Source of the DNA: Endozoicomonas arenosclerae
Lineage (GTDB): Bacteria > Pseudomonadota > Gammaproteobacteria > Pseudomonadales > Endozoicomonadaceae
Length of the DNA stretch: 43,974 bases
Assembly: GCF_001562015.1 (NCBI RefSeq)
Contig: NZ_LASA01000140.1
Coordinates: forward strand, 1-43,974
Direction of reading: 5' to 3'
The notes under the pieces: generated by a model
Seen by the model: only the letters and a program-made list of their open reading frames with translations
The model's database searches: none
What the model was told of the DNA's origin: nothing
Program-made: the position numbers and the translations under genes
In this document: piece by piece, positions 25,854-33,031 of the stretch
How positions within the stretch are numbered: the stretch's first letter is position 1
Layout of the letters: each line of letters begins with the position of its first letter

Positions 25854-26671
25854 GCCGAAGCAGTCTTGAAGATCTGCTCTATCTCATGAGTCGGCTTCGG
25901 GATCCCGAAGCTGGCTGCCCTTGGGATCTGGAGCAGGATTTTACGACCATTGCCCCTTATACCCTGGAAGAAACCTGCGAAGTGCTTGATGCTATTGCCA
26001 GCGAGGATTTTGACAATCTTCGTGAAGAGCTGGGTGATCTGCTGTTTCAGGTAGTGTTCCATTCAAGAATGGCAGAAGAGGCGGGGCACTTTGATTTTCA
26101 TCAGGTGGCTGCCGGTTTGGTGGAAAAAATGGTGCGTCGCCATCCCCATGTTTTTCCTGCGGGCACTCTGGAATCGAGAAAGTCGGCTGATGATGCAACC
26201 ACTTCTGACGAGGTGGTTGATAACTGGCAGGCGATCAAGCGAAAAGAAAAGCTGGCGAAGGGTGGGAGTGTTTCACCATCGGCTATGCCGGATAAGTTAC
26301 CTTCTGCGCTGCCCTCATTAACCCGATCCTGTAAACTGCAAAAATCTGTCGCAAAAGTAGGCTTTGACTGGCCTGACGCCGAGCCGGTTTTTGACAAGAT
26401 ACTGGAAGAGATCGACGAAATTCGTGAAGCCGTATCAGAAGAGCAGGGGAAGGAACGAGTGGAAGAGGAAATAGGGGACCTGTTGTTTGCTTGCGTAAAC
26501 CTGTCCCGGCATCTTTCGGTCGATCCGGATATGGCAATGCGTAAAGCCAATGACAAGTTTGAAAAACGTTTCCGCTCCATGGAGAGGCGAGCTGCTGAAG
26601 ACGGTTATGAGTTTCAGCAGCTGTCATTGGATGAGATGGAGTCTTATTGGCAGCAGGGAAAAGCCAGTTAA
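25850..26671 (+). CDS. mazG: Nucleoside triphosphate pyrophosphohydrolase MazG
   Basis: A nucleotide house-cleaning enzyme of 273 residues that hydrolyses NTPs to NMPs and pyrophosphate; in E. coli it also lowers ppGpp during starvation. Two MazG domains are visible, each with the paired acidic magnesium motif: EETCEVLDAI with LREELGDLLFQVVFH (about 41-72), and EEIDEIREAV with VEEEIGDLLFACVNL (about 184-220). Its ATG overlaps the relA stop (ATGA), so synthesis and turnover of stringent-response nucleotides are translationally coupled, a known arrangement. Confidence 0.95.
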   Translation: MSRSSLEDLLYLMSRLRDPEAGCPWDLEQDFTTIAPYTLEETCEVLDAIASEDFDNLREELGDLLFQVVFHSRMAEEAGHFDFHQVAAGLVEKMVRRHPHVFPAGTLESRKSADDATTSDEVVDNWQAIKRKEKLAKGGSVSPSAMPDKLPSALPSLTRSCKLQKSVAKVGFDWPDAEPVFDKILEEIDEIREAVSEEQGKERVEEEIGDLLFACVNLSRHLSVDPDMAMRKANDKFEKRFRSMERRAAEDGYEFQQLSLDEMESYWQQGKAS

Positions 26672-26701
26672 CCTGCTTTCCCCTATAGAAATCTTTAAGG
26701 G

Positions 26702-28246
26702 CTATTGTTGATCGATAGCCTTGTATCTTGACTTCGGCTCAGCACGCTTCTTAAAGCTAACGATTTCAAACTCTTCCGAATACTCAATCGATTCTTTGAG
26801 CTTTCCATCCTCAATGACTGATCGGATGTAAGTACACTGATCATTAACCTCGCTTCTTCTGCCTATGAACTGTTCCTCTTCTACAGTCACTCTGCACAGC
26901 ATGGCAGCGTGAGGGTCATGCCAGTGAGATAGTCTCTGATCGCCAAATCGGGTCAATCCTTCTGATGGGCAATCCAGTTCGCCTACGGAAATATGGATAC
27001 CTTCACAGTTGCGCTCAACAGTGACATCGCAAAGTGTTTTGTTGGCGCTGGGTATTGCGTCTTGCCACCGTTGCCATTGCAGGGTGTCATCAGAGTTGCC
27101 TGCCAATATCTGGAAACCTTGTGATAAATGGATAATTTCTCCCTGTCTGGAGATAAAGTTGCAACGTTTGTCTCTGGATAAGCTATTCATAGCTCCCAGG
27201 TTTCCGCTCAAATCCCTGCAGGGAATCGGTCTGCCCTTGAGTAGAACTTTGGCATTCTTCACTAAAGCCAGGCTGTTTTCCGGAGGCTTTTTCTCGTCAG
27301 TAAAGGGTGTCCAATACCACGGACTCATAACTCTTTTCATAAAGGCTTCATTGTATTTCAGACGGGCAAAATAGATCGAATCCGGGCCATCCATGTAACT
27401 GGTATAAGCAATATGACCCAGAAAGTTTTGTCGTGTCATGAGTGCCCGTTTGAATTTTTCATCAATGTCCGGGTAGAAAAAAATGGATGTTTCCTGAGCG
27501 GTGTTGATGGATTCAAGTGAACGGGTGTCCTGTAGCTTTTTCTTTTTGGGGAGGCTGTATGCACCAAAGTAACCGAGCAGATTTTCAACTTTTCGGAGCT
27601 GTGGCGTAATCACTCCTAGGAGTCCTGGCTCAAATTTATGAAAAGGTGGGATTCTGGCCGGATGAGCAACAGGATAATAATGGCATCTGCAGTCAGGGGC
27701 ATTCAGAGTGACAAGTGTACCTGGCAGGTTTTGCGTTTCTTTAAAGTCAAGAGAAGCAATTTTTAAATCCCGGTTGTAGCCAAGAAATTCATGCAGTCTG
27801 TCTATTTCCAGTAAGGTGAGTTGCAAAGCGTTGCTTTCTATGGGAAATCCGCCCTCATCCGGCCTGACGATGGGGTAAATCAGGGAGTAGTTGATTTTGT
27901 CTTGCCAGGAACTGGAGGCAAACAGGGCAATTTCCTCAATGCCTTTAGGGAAGGCAGCGCAAACGCCCTTGGGTTTTCCATTGGCACCGGGGTGACAATG
28001 TTCGAGTCGGTTGGTGGGAACAGCAATCCAGTGCAAACCTACAATAATCCCTGGTACTGCCTTACATTCATCGGAGATTCTGGCTTGTTCGGGGCCAGTA
28101 AAATGGGATGCAGGGCAGTCCATGACCAGGATGGCCGATTTTTCAGCATCGCCTGAATAGGCAAGGTTGGATAAAAGAAACAAACTGATCAGGCTCAGAG
28201 CTTTTACGAAAACTTGCGGGCTAAATAATATCGCACGGGTGCGCAT
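26702..28246 (-). CDS. Secreted protein of unknown function with cysteine-rich C-terminal repeats
   Basis: A 514-residue protein with a clear signal peptide (about 1-31, VKALSLISLFLLSNLAYS). I do not recognise the family. The C-terminal 150 residues contain two segments with the same plan: Cys-Arg, 17-18 residues, Cys, then an Ile and a Gly, and a closing Phe-x-Ile strand (CRDLSGNLGAMNSL ... FQILAG and CRVTVEEEQFIGRR ... FEIVSF). LCDVTVE and LCRVTVE also recur. The spacing recalls DM9/DUF3421 repeats, but this is a guess by eye. It has fourteen cysteines in all, suggesting disulfides in an exported protein. It is convergent with mazG, with a 30-bp gap, and stands alone. Confidence 0.65.
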   Translation of the reverse strand: MRTRAILFSPQVFVKALSLISLFLLSNLAYSGDAEKSAILVMDCPASHFTGPEQARISDECKAVPGIIVGLHWIAVPTNRLEHCHPGANGKPKGVCAAFPKGIEEIALFASSSWQDKINYSLIYPIVRPDEGGFPIESNALQLTLLEIDRLHEFLGYNRDLKIASLDFKETQNLPGTLVTLNAPDCRCHYYPVAHPARIPPFHKFEPGLLGVITPQLRKVENLLGYFGAYSLPKKKKLQDTRSLESINTAQETSIFFYPDIDEKFKRALMTRQNFLGHIAYTSYMDGPDSIYFARLKYNEAFMKRVMSPWYWTPFTDEKKPPENSLALVKNAKVLLKGRPIPCRDLSGNLGAMNSLSRDKRCNFISRQGEIIHLSQGFQILAGNSDDTLQWQRWQDAIPSANKTLCDVTVERNCEGIHISVGELDCPSEGLTRFGDQRLSHWHDPHAAMLCRVTVEEEQFIGRRSEVNDQCTYIRSVIEDGKLKESIEYSEEFEIVSFKKRAEPKSRYKAIDQQ

Positions 28247-28404
28247 GGCCGCATACTCTTTTATGAAAGTGGATCTTAAATCTAATTTATATTGTCAGGA
28301 GGACTTAAACTGAATTGTCATATCAAGCGCTTTGCTGATCAGGGCTTAAACTAAAGTCTTCTGTAGAGGTAGAGTGCACTTAATGGTGTTTTTAGCTTCT
28401 CTAA

Positions 28405-29577
28405 TCAGTCCAGAATAATGTGAGGAAGAAATCGGGAGCTGTCCTTGGTGATGACCGATGAATCTTCACGTATACCAATACCCGCTGAACGATCACCGAC
28501 GACCCAACTGCCTATCAAAGTGTAATTCCCTGAAAAACTGGGTACAGGGTGGAAGCTTTGCAGTATGTAACCGCTGTCATCGTAGGGGCCGTCGACAAAG
28601 TCTGTTTGCTGTCCGTTTTTAATGACACTGATGTTAGAGCCTTCGCGGGAAAATACTGGCTTCTTCACATAGTGCTGACCGAGATCGTCGCCTATTTTCC
28701 CTTTCTCAAAATAGCTGGGTAGCAGGTTTGGATGCCCGGGAAATTCTTGCCAGAGCAGAGGGAGGATGGCTTTGTTGGAGAGGATGGATTTCCAGGCCGG
28801 TTCAACAAACAGTGTTTCCGATCCTTCTATGCTGGGGCCGAATTCCTCTTCAAACATAAACTCCCAGGGGTAGAGCTTGAACAGGGCTGGAATGGTCATG
28901 TCCTGCAGATCGGTAAACTCACCTTTTGGGCTCAGGCCAATGTCTTCGACGAAAATAAATTTAGTATCCAGACCGGCCTGGGTGGCACAGTCTCGAAAGT
29001 ATTCGACGGTCCCGTAATCCTCATCAGTATCTTTGCAACTGGCAAAGTAGAGGGGCTCATTGCCTACATGTTTTTGTTTAAGAAGAACCAGGGCTTCAAT
29101 CAACATTTCCTGAATGATGTTGAACTGATCGGTTTCGGCGGGCAGCCGTCCGGTAGCGACCATCTCTTCCAGCCAGAGCCATTGGAAAAAAGCGGATTCG
29201 TACAGTGACGTGGGTGTATCGGCGTTGTACTCAAAGAATTTGGCGGGCCCATTGCCGTTGTAAGCAAAATCCATGCGGCCATATAAATGAGGGTCAGCGT
29301 TTGCCCAGGATTGTTGCACGTAATCCCAGTACTGCTCGGGAATACGCAGGCGTGTCATGATCTCTTCAGATCGAACCGCCTTGTCCACCAGTTGCAGGCA
29401 CATCTGGTGTATTTCTTCAGTGGGGGTTTCCAGATCGTTTTCTATCTGTTGAAGGCTGAAGCGGTAATAGGCGGATTCATCCCAGTATTTTTCACCTTCA
29501 ATGGTATGAAACTTAAAACCCAGAGATTGGGCTTGCTGTTTCCAGTTCTCCCTTGGTTCAGACAGAATACGTCGCAT
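28405..29577 (-). CDS. yjfC: Glutathionylspermidine synthase-like ATP-grasp enzyme (YjfC/YgiC type)
   Basis: A 390-residue protein resembling the C-terminal synthetase (ATP-grasp) half of glutathionylspermidine synthase. Segments typical of YgiC/YjfC are RMDFAYNGNGPAKFFEYN, ADTPTSLYESAFFQW, FVEPAWKSILSNKAILPLLW, and the late KKPVFSREGSNI plus YTLIGSWVVGDRSAGIGIRE. The amidase half of bifunctional GspSA is absent. The family is presumed to ligate an amine to a carboxylate with ATP, but for YjfC the substrate is not established to my knowledge. It starts four bases after the DUF1190 lipoprotein gene and is the last gene of the yjfIJKLMC-type operon. Confidence 0.88.
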   Translation of the reverse strand: MRRILSEPRENWKQQAQSLGFKFHTIEGEKYWDESAYYRFSLQQIENDLETPTEEIHQMCLQLVDKAVRSEEIMTRLRIPEQYWDYVQQSWANADPHLYGRMDFAYNGNGPAKFFEYNADTPTSLYESAFFQWLWLEEMVATGRLPAETDQFNIIQEMLIEALVLLKQKHVGNEPLYFASCKDTDEDYGTVEYFRDCATQAGLDTKFIFVEDIGLSPKGEFTDLQDMTIPALFKLYPWEFMFEEEFGPSIEGSETLFVEPAWKSILSNKAILPLLWQEFPGHPNLLPSYFEKGKIGDDLGQHYVKKPVFSREGSNISVIKNGQQTDFVDGPYDDSGYILQSFHPVPSFSGNYTLIGSWVVGDRSAGIGIREDSSVITKDSSRFLPHIILD

Positions 29578-29580
29578 AAG

Positions 29581-30102
29581 TCAGCCCCCCCAGCTGCCTC
29601 GGGCCGCAGAACGGCTGCCAAAGCCGCCACGCTTCATGGTGGTGCTCTTCAGGGTGGGTTTCGCTGTAGCACTTTTGTTAACGACCACTTTACCCTGTTT
29701 GTAGCTGCTGCCCAGGCGGTCATAGTTGCCGGTTCGATAAGAGCCTCCACTGCCCAGATAGAGAGGGATAATAGTGAATGAACTGCGGTTTGAGGACTGC
29801 TGATTAGGGGACAGCATAAAGCCCTGCATAGTGGGGATGTATTCCCCGGAAGAGGTTGTCTGACAAAGCTCGAAATCACTGAAACAGTCAGAGGAATACT
29901 TGTATCGAGGAGCCGTCGAAAGATGAGTTTGCAATGCTCGATTGTATTCGTAATTACATACTTCTTCAGAGACTACATTGTCGCGGGCGCAACTTTGAGC
30001 ATCTTTATAAATCAGTGTGCTCTTGGTGGGCTCAGAGCACCCCGCCAGCATTAAAGGCGTGGCGCCAAGAAAAGCGAGTTGGAGTTTTTTAGAGCGTTTC
30101 AT
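29581..30102 (-). CDS. yjfM: DUF1190 lipoprotein (YjfM/YgiB family)
   Basis: A 173-residue lipoprotein: lipobox LMLAGC puts the acylated cysteine at residue 22 after a basic start (MKRSKK). The mature part has the family's YKDAQSCARDNVVSEEVC segment, with four further cysteines in its first 60 residues, and a glycine/serine/arginine-rich tail (GGFGSRSAARGSWGG). Function unknown. GGAG sits ten bases before its ATG. It lies between the DUF350 membrane protein gene and the ATP-grasp gene, exactly as in the E. coli yjf operon. Confidence 0.88.
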   Translation of the reverse strand: MKRSKKLQLAFLGATPLMLAGCSEPTKSTLIYKDAQSCARDNVVSEEVCNYEYNRALQTHLSTAPRYKYSSDCFSDFELCQTTSSGEYIPTMQGFMLSPNQQSSNRSSFTIIPLYLGSGGSYRTGNYDRLGSSYKQGKVVVNKSATAKPTLKSTTMKRGGFGSRSAARGSWGG

Positions 30103-30116
30103 TCTCTTAACTCCAT

Positions 30117-30527
30117 TCAGTAAGTCAGGCTGGCTGCGTTCAGCAGGCCGGCAGCAATGGAGATGGCGCCGAGCCAGATACCAGCGGCCATTTCATTGTT
30201 GGTAATGCGCTCAGAAATCTTTGGCATGAACAGTCTCAGAACAAAGAAAGTAGCGAGCTGAACAATGAGAGCTATAGCTCCCCAGAGCGCCATATCGATA
30301 ATGTCTACGGAGTTTTCAATAACACTGGACAATGGCAGCACAAAACCAATCAGGCTACCGGCAAAAGCAACGGAGGCTGCGGGCTTATTTTCCTTGATCA
30401 GTGTCATTTCCTTATGAGGGGTGATCATGGTGTAAATGAAGACGTAGATCGCAGTGAGCGCCAGGGCAATACCGAAGTAGCCCAGAAAGAGAGGTACGCC
30501 CGCCAGATAGTCGGTAATAGCTAGCAT
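30117..30527 (-). CDS. yjfL: DUF350 inner-membrane protein (YjfL family)
   Basis: A 136-residue integral membrane protein with four predicted helices (about 11-31, 46-66, 72-96 and 112-133), including FLGYFGIALALTAIYVFIY and SVAFAGSLIGFVLPL. DUF350 proteins have two repeats of two helices and no proven function. It belongs to the yjfIJKLMC-type operon. A 158-bp gap with a 10-bp inverted repeat separates it from the DUF2491 gene upstream, so it may be expressed at a different level. Confidence 0.88.
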   Translation of the reverse strand: MLAITDYLAGVPLFLGYFGIALALTAIYVFIYTMITPHKEMTLIKENKPAASVAFAGSLIGFVLPLSSVIENSVDIIDMALWGAIALIVQLATFFVLRLFMPKISERITNNEMAAGIWLGAISIAAGLLNAASLTY

Positions 30528-30599
30528 TGTCTTGTCCGATAGTTTAAACGTTGATGGAGTTGTTATTTTTATGGCTCATGGCTGTTTCTCAGGCATCAT

Positions 30600-30630
30600 T
30601 TTTCATTCACTGCATCACAATGAATGAAAA
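30600..30630 (-). repeat. 10-bp inverted repeat between yjfK and yjfL
   Basis: TTTTCATTCA (30600-30609) and TGAATGAAAA (30621-30630) are perfect complements with an 11-base loop. It lies inside the operon in the yjfK-yjfL gap and could be an attenuator, a processing site or an operator. The surrounding 158 bp contain no gene. Confidence 0.6.
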
Positions 30631-30685
30631 GCGATGTCATAAAGTCATGGCAGTTATGAACGTAGAATACTGCAAACTCTGTCGT

Positions 30686-31342
30686 TTACATAATGCTCAT
30701 GGAAGAAATTTCCAGATCAATGCCTACACTCACAACGGCAGTGGCTTCGTCTTCACTGGTGAATTCCAGTGAGCTCAGCAGGTATTCATAATGTTCACTG
30801 TCTGGTATACGCCTTTGATAGAGCATCGCCAGGTGGTCCACATCGTAAGTGGCTGTATTTTTATCACTGGAATAAACGGTTTCAGTAAACTGAACCGGCT
30901 CTATCTTGCCCGTAACTTCACTGTCCCACACGCGTTCATATTGAGTGGTGTTTAATGTGAATCCAGTTTGACCGATCTTGCCGTTCTCGCCCGCCCAGAG
31001 GTTAACGCCACTTTGAGACGCCAGATTCTCGGTCTGCTCAAAGACGAACAGTTTGATGTCATTAATATGCTGGGTTTCAAATCCGCCTGTGGTCGAGATT
31101 TGAAAGAATCCGTCATCGGCCGTATAGAATCGACATAGTGAAGCTCCGCCACCCAAATCAATGATGCCTATGGCTTCTATGGTTTGAACGCCTGAAGGCA
31201 GGGTCAGGTTCAACTGTTGCTGAATCATCTGAAAAGGCAAGAGATCCAGTTCAACAGCACCGCCAAGCCTCAAGTTCAATGGCGCAGGCAACGATGGCTC
31301 TTTATCATCTGCTTTCTTCTTGCGAAACAGGTCAAAAATCAT
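30686..31342 (-). CDS. yjfK: DUF2491 family protein (YjfK)
   Basis: A soluble 218-residue protein without a signal peptide. It begins with a basic MIFDLFRKKKADDK, then LNLRLGGAVELD, a segment typical of DUF2491, and ends in an acidic, strand-rich region (YEYLLSSLEFTSEDEAT). Function unknown; the family is found next to PspA-like proteins. It is the third gene of the operon, separated from the PspA-like gene by 110 bp containing a hairpin. Confidence 0.85.
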   Translation of the reverse strand: MIFDLFRKKKADDKEPSLPAPLNLRLGGAVELDLLPFQMIQQQLNLTLPSGVQTIEAIGIIDLGGGASLCRFYTADDGFFQISTTGGFETQHINDIKLFVFEQTENLASQSGVNLWAGENGKIGQTGFTLNTTQYERVWDSEVTGKIEPVQFTETVYSSDKNTATYDVDHLAMLYQRRIPDSEHYEYLLSSLEFTSEDEATAVVSVGIDLEISSMSIM

Positions 31343-31396
31343 GTTCTCGGTTCCATTAAAGAGCTATGAGCAGAGAGTGTTTCTATAAATACCGAT

Positions 31397-31425
31397 AAAG
31401 CACTTCCTGACTCAGAAAGTGCTTT
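31397..31425 (-). terminator. Intra-operon hairpin between yjfJ and yjfK
   Basis: AAAGCACTT (31397-31405) and AAGTGCTTT (31417-31425) are perfect 9-bp complements with an 11-base loop, about 28 bp after the yjfJ stop. In the leftward direction only a short TTTA follows, so partial termination or mRNA end protection is likelier than a full stop. Confidence 0.6.
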
Positions 31426-31452
31426 TAAAATTTGCTTTCCAGCTTTCAATTA

Positions 31453-32139
31453 CTACTGCTTGGCTTTCAGTCGCTCCAGAACACTGCTGGCATCGGAATC
31501 ACTTTTGGTGATGCCTGCGGCTTTCAGCTTGCTCTGCAGGTCGGATTCCGCTGAATCACCAGACAGTTCACTAGCGGCTTCCATTTGCGCAGCTCTTTCT
31601 GCCTGTCTCTGCTTGATGCGTTCCAGGGAGTCAGTCGCAGTAGCCATTTTAGAGTTAACACCACTGTGCTTGGCTGCGCAGGCCGCCTGAGCCTTTTGTA
31701 CAGACTCTGTCGCTTTTACAGTATCAACCTGTTGCTTCAGGCGACGCAGATTTGCTTCCGCGTCAACAATGGCCTTTTTAAGGCTGGCTACGCTGTTGGT
31801 GAAGCTGCTTTCCATTTCCTGTTCGGAGTTAAGCTGAGCTTCATAGTCTGCGATCTTGGTCGCCACGTCGGTAGCCAGAGCTTCATCACCCTGTTCCAGG
31901 GCTTTAATAGCATAGCCTTCGTACTCGGCCACTTTCCCTTTCAGTTCGGTGCATTTCTGGGCAGACAGTTTCTGCTTGGCCATAATGCCAGCCAGCTGGG
32001 TTTTGGACTGTTGGAGCTGGTCGCTGGCTTCACGGATTTCCTGGTCCAGGATGCGCAGGGCATTGCTGTCGGCAATGGCTTCACCGACTTCGTTTCCGGC
32101 GCCTTTGAGAGCGGTAATCACTTTTCCCCAAATACTCAT
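31453..32139 (-). CDS. yjfJ: PspA/IM30 (ESCRT-III-like) family protein YjfJ
   Basis: A 228-residue, almost wholly helical protein of the PspA/IM30/Vipp1 family, whose members bind and remodel damaged membranes as polymeric rods or rings. It starts with an N-terminal amphipathic-type helix (MSIWGKVITALKGAGNEV), followed by long coiled coil (about 28-190). A C-terminal segment ends DASSVLERLKAKQ, the usual PspA-like tail. AAGGA nine bases before the ATG supports the start. It is the second gene of the operon, after the DUF2170 gene, as in E. coli. Confidence 0.9.
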   Translation of the reverse strand: MSIWGKVITALKGAGNEVGEAIADSNALRILDQEIREASDQLQQSKTQLAGIMAKQKLSAQKCTELKGKVAEYEGYAIKALEQGDEALATDVATKIADYEAQLNSEQEMESSFTNSVASLKKAIVDAEANLRRLKQQVDTVKATESVQKAQAACAAKHSGVNSKMATATDSLERIKQRQAERAAQMEAASELSGDSAESDLQSKLKAAGITKSDSDASSVLERLKAKQ

Positions 32140-32186
32140 AATGTCGTTTCCTTATAAAGTTGAAAGAGTTTGTTCCGGCTTGGGCC

Positions 32187-32810
32187 TTAGGCCAGGTGCT
32201 GGCTGTAGGCTTCAGTGGCCTTGATGGCGTTGGCAGCCAGGGTTTCAATTTCCAGAACGACATTCTGGAGCAGTGACGCAGAACTCAGGGCGCCAAAAAT
32301 GGTGTAGTAATCTTCACCACCCGGGAAGCGATCCAGGCTGATGGTGGACAGTGGGAACAGCTTGTGGGTTCTCAGGATCTCATCATTCAGGGCGTGAGCA
32401 TCCTTAACCTGTGTCAGTGGCCACAGTATGGCATCGGCAATGATCTGCTCGCCGGAGACAGTAACGTAAATGGGCAGATCACCAAACTCGGTCATGGTGA
32501 TCTCGAGGCAAGGATCAGTTCCATCTACGAGTTGCAGAGTGGCATTACCGCTGGCAAACAGAGGGGCATTGCTCAGGGCTTGATAAAGGCTCTGCATGGA
32601 CCAGATTTCATGAGGCTTGTTTTCGCTGGTGGTCATTGGGTTGCTTCCTGATGATACGGTTGATTGGGTTAATCTCAGATCGCGCTCTACATCCCGCAAG
32701 CGACCGGCATTTTCGGGCAAGATCCAAACTTCTTTTTTAACCAGCCCCTGCTCCCGCATTCGGGCGCGGAACTGGCGCTGATAGTGTGCGGCATTTTTTG
32801 GAGGAGCCAT
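32187..32810 (-). CDS. yjfI: DUF2170 protein (YjfI) with N-terminal antitoxin-like DNA-binding extension
   Basis: A 207-residue protein. Residues from about 59 to 207 form the DUF2170 domain (segments ITMTEFGDLPIYVTV, LFPLSTISLDRF and YYTIFGALS), equivalent to the 130-150-residue E. coli YjfI. The first 58 residues (YQRQFRARMREQGLVKKEVW ... RDVERDL) resemble the basic strand-helix segment of MazE/DUF3018-type antitoxins and may bind DNA (inference). The first ATG has GGAG at 32818-32821, seven bases upstream. A second in-frame ATG (32634-32636, residue 59) has its own AGGAAG seven bases upstream, so a short form without the extension may also be made. Tandem palindromes overlie the promoter. 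Confidence 0.85.
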   Translation of the reverse strand: MAPPKNAAHYQRQFRARMREQGLVKKEVWILPENAGRLRDVERDLRLTQSTVSSGSNPMTTSENKPHEIWSMQSLYQALSNAPLFASGNATLQLVDGTDPCLEITMTEFGDLPIYVTVSGEQIIADAILWPLTQVKDAHALNDEILRTHKLFPLSTISLDRFPGGEDYYTIFGALSSASLLQNVVLEIETLAANAIKATEAYSQHLA

Positions 32811-32856
32811 TGTGTTACTCCAGAGAAGATTAAATCTACTTTTCTTTTATATCTTA

Positions 32857-32885
32857 ATATTACATGTAATAACCTTACATGTAAT
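32857..32885 (-). promoter_or_regulatory. yjf operon promoter overlapped by tandem palindromic operator
   Basis: ATTACATGTAAT (32859-32870) is a perfect 12-bp palindrome. TTACATGTAA (32875-32884) repeats its core 15 bp away. Reading leftwards, TTACAT (32879-32884) and TAATAT (32857-32862) form a -35/-10 pair with a 16-bp spacer, so a protein on the palindromes would block the promoter. Owing to the symmetry, a rightward pair TTACAT (32860-32865)/TAATAA (32882-32887) also exists. Confidence 0.65.
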
Positions 32886-32893
32886 AAATCGGC

Positions 32894-32959
32894 TTGTGAA
32901 GAAAATTCTGGAAAGAAAACCGTAAAGATTGCCTGCAGACTGTAAATTTGCAGGCTTTT
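32894..32959 (+). ncRNA. Candidate small RNA between yjfI and rarD
   Basis: A rightward promoter embedded in the palindromes could start a transcript near 32894. That transcript would end after about 65 nucleotides in a terminator-like stem: GCCTGCA (32931-32937), TGCAGGC (32949-32955), then TTTT (32956-32959). No protein-coding gene uses this terminator on the plus strand. The existence of the RNA is inference only. Confidence 0.25.
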
Positions 32960-32989
32960 GAAAGACTTAGGGTAGCTGAAAAAGTGACA

Positions 32990-33017
32990 AAAATGGCCAG
33001 AATGCTCTGGCCATTTT
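32990..33017 (-). terminator. Rho-independent terminator after rarD
   Basis: AAAATGGCCAGA (32990-33001) and TCTGGCCATTTT (33006-33017) form a perfect 12-bp stem. In the leftward direction a run of five Ts (32993-32989) closes it, 15 bp after the rarD stop. Confidence 0.85.
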
Positions 33018-33031
33018 CTGAAGGAGAGGGG

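Noticed and set aside
28405-29577. Considered as full glutathionylspermidine synthetase/amidase
   Set aside because: The N-terminal amidase domain is missing and the size fits YjfC/YgiC, whose substrate is not established.
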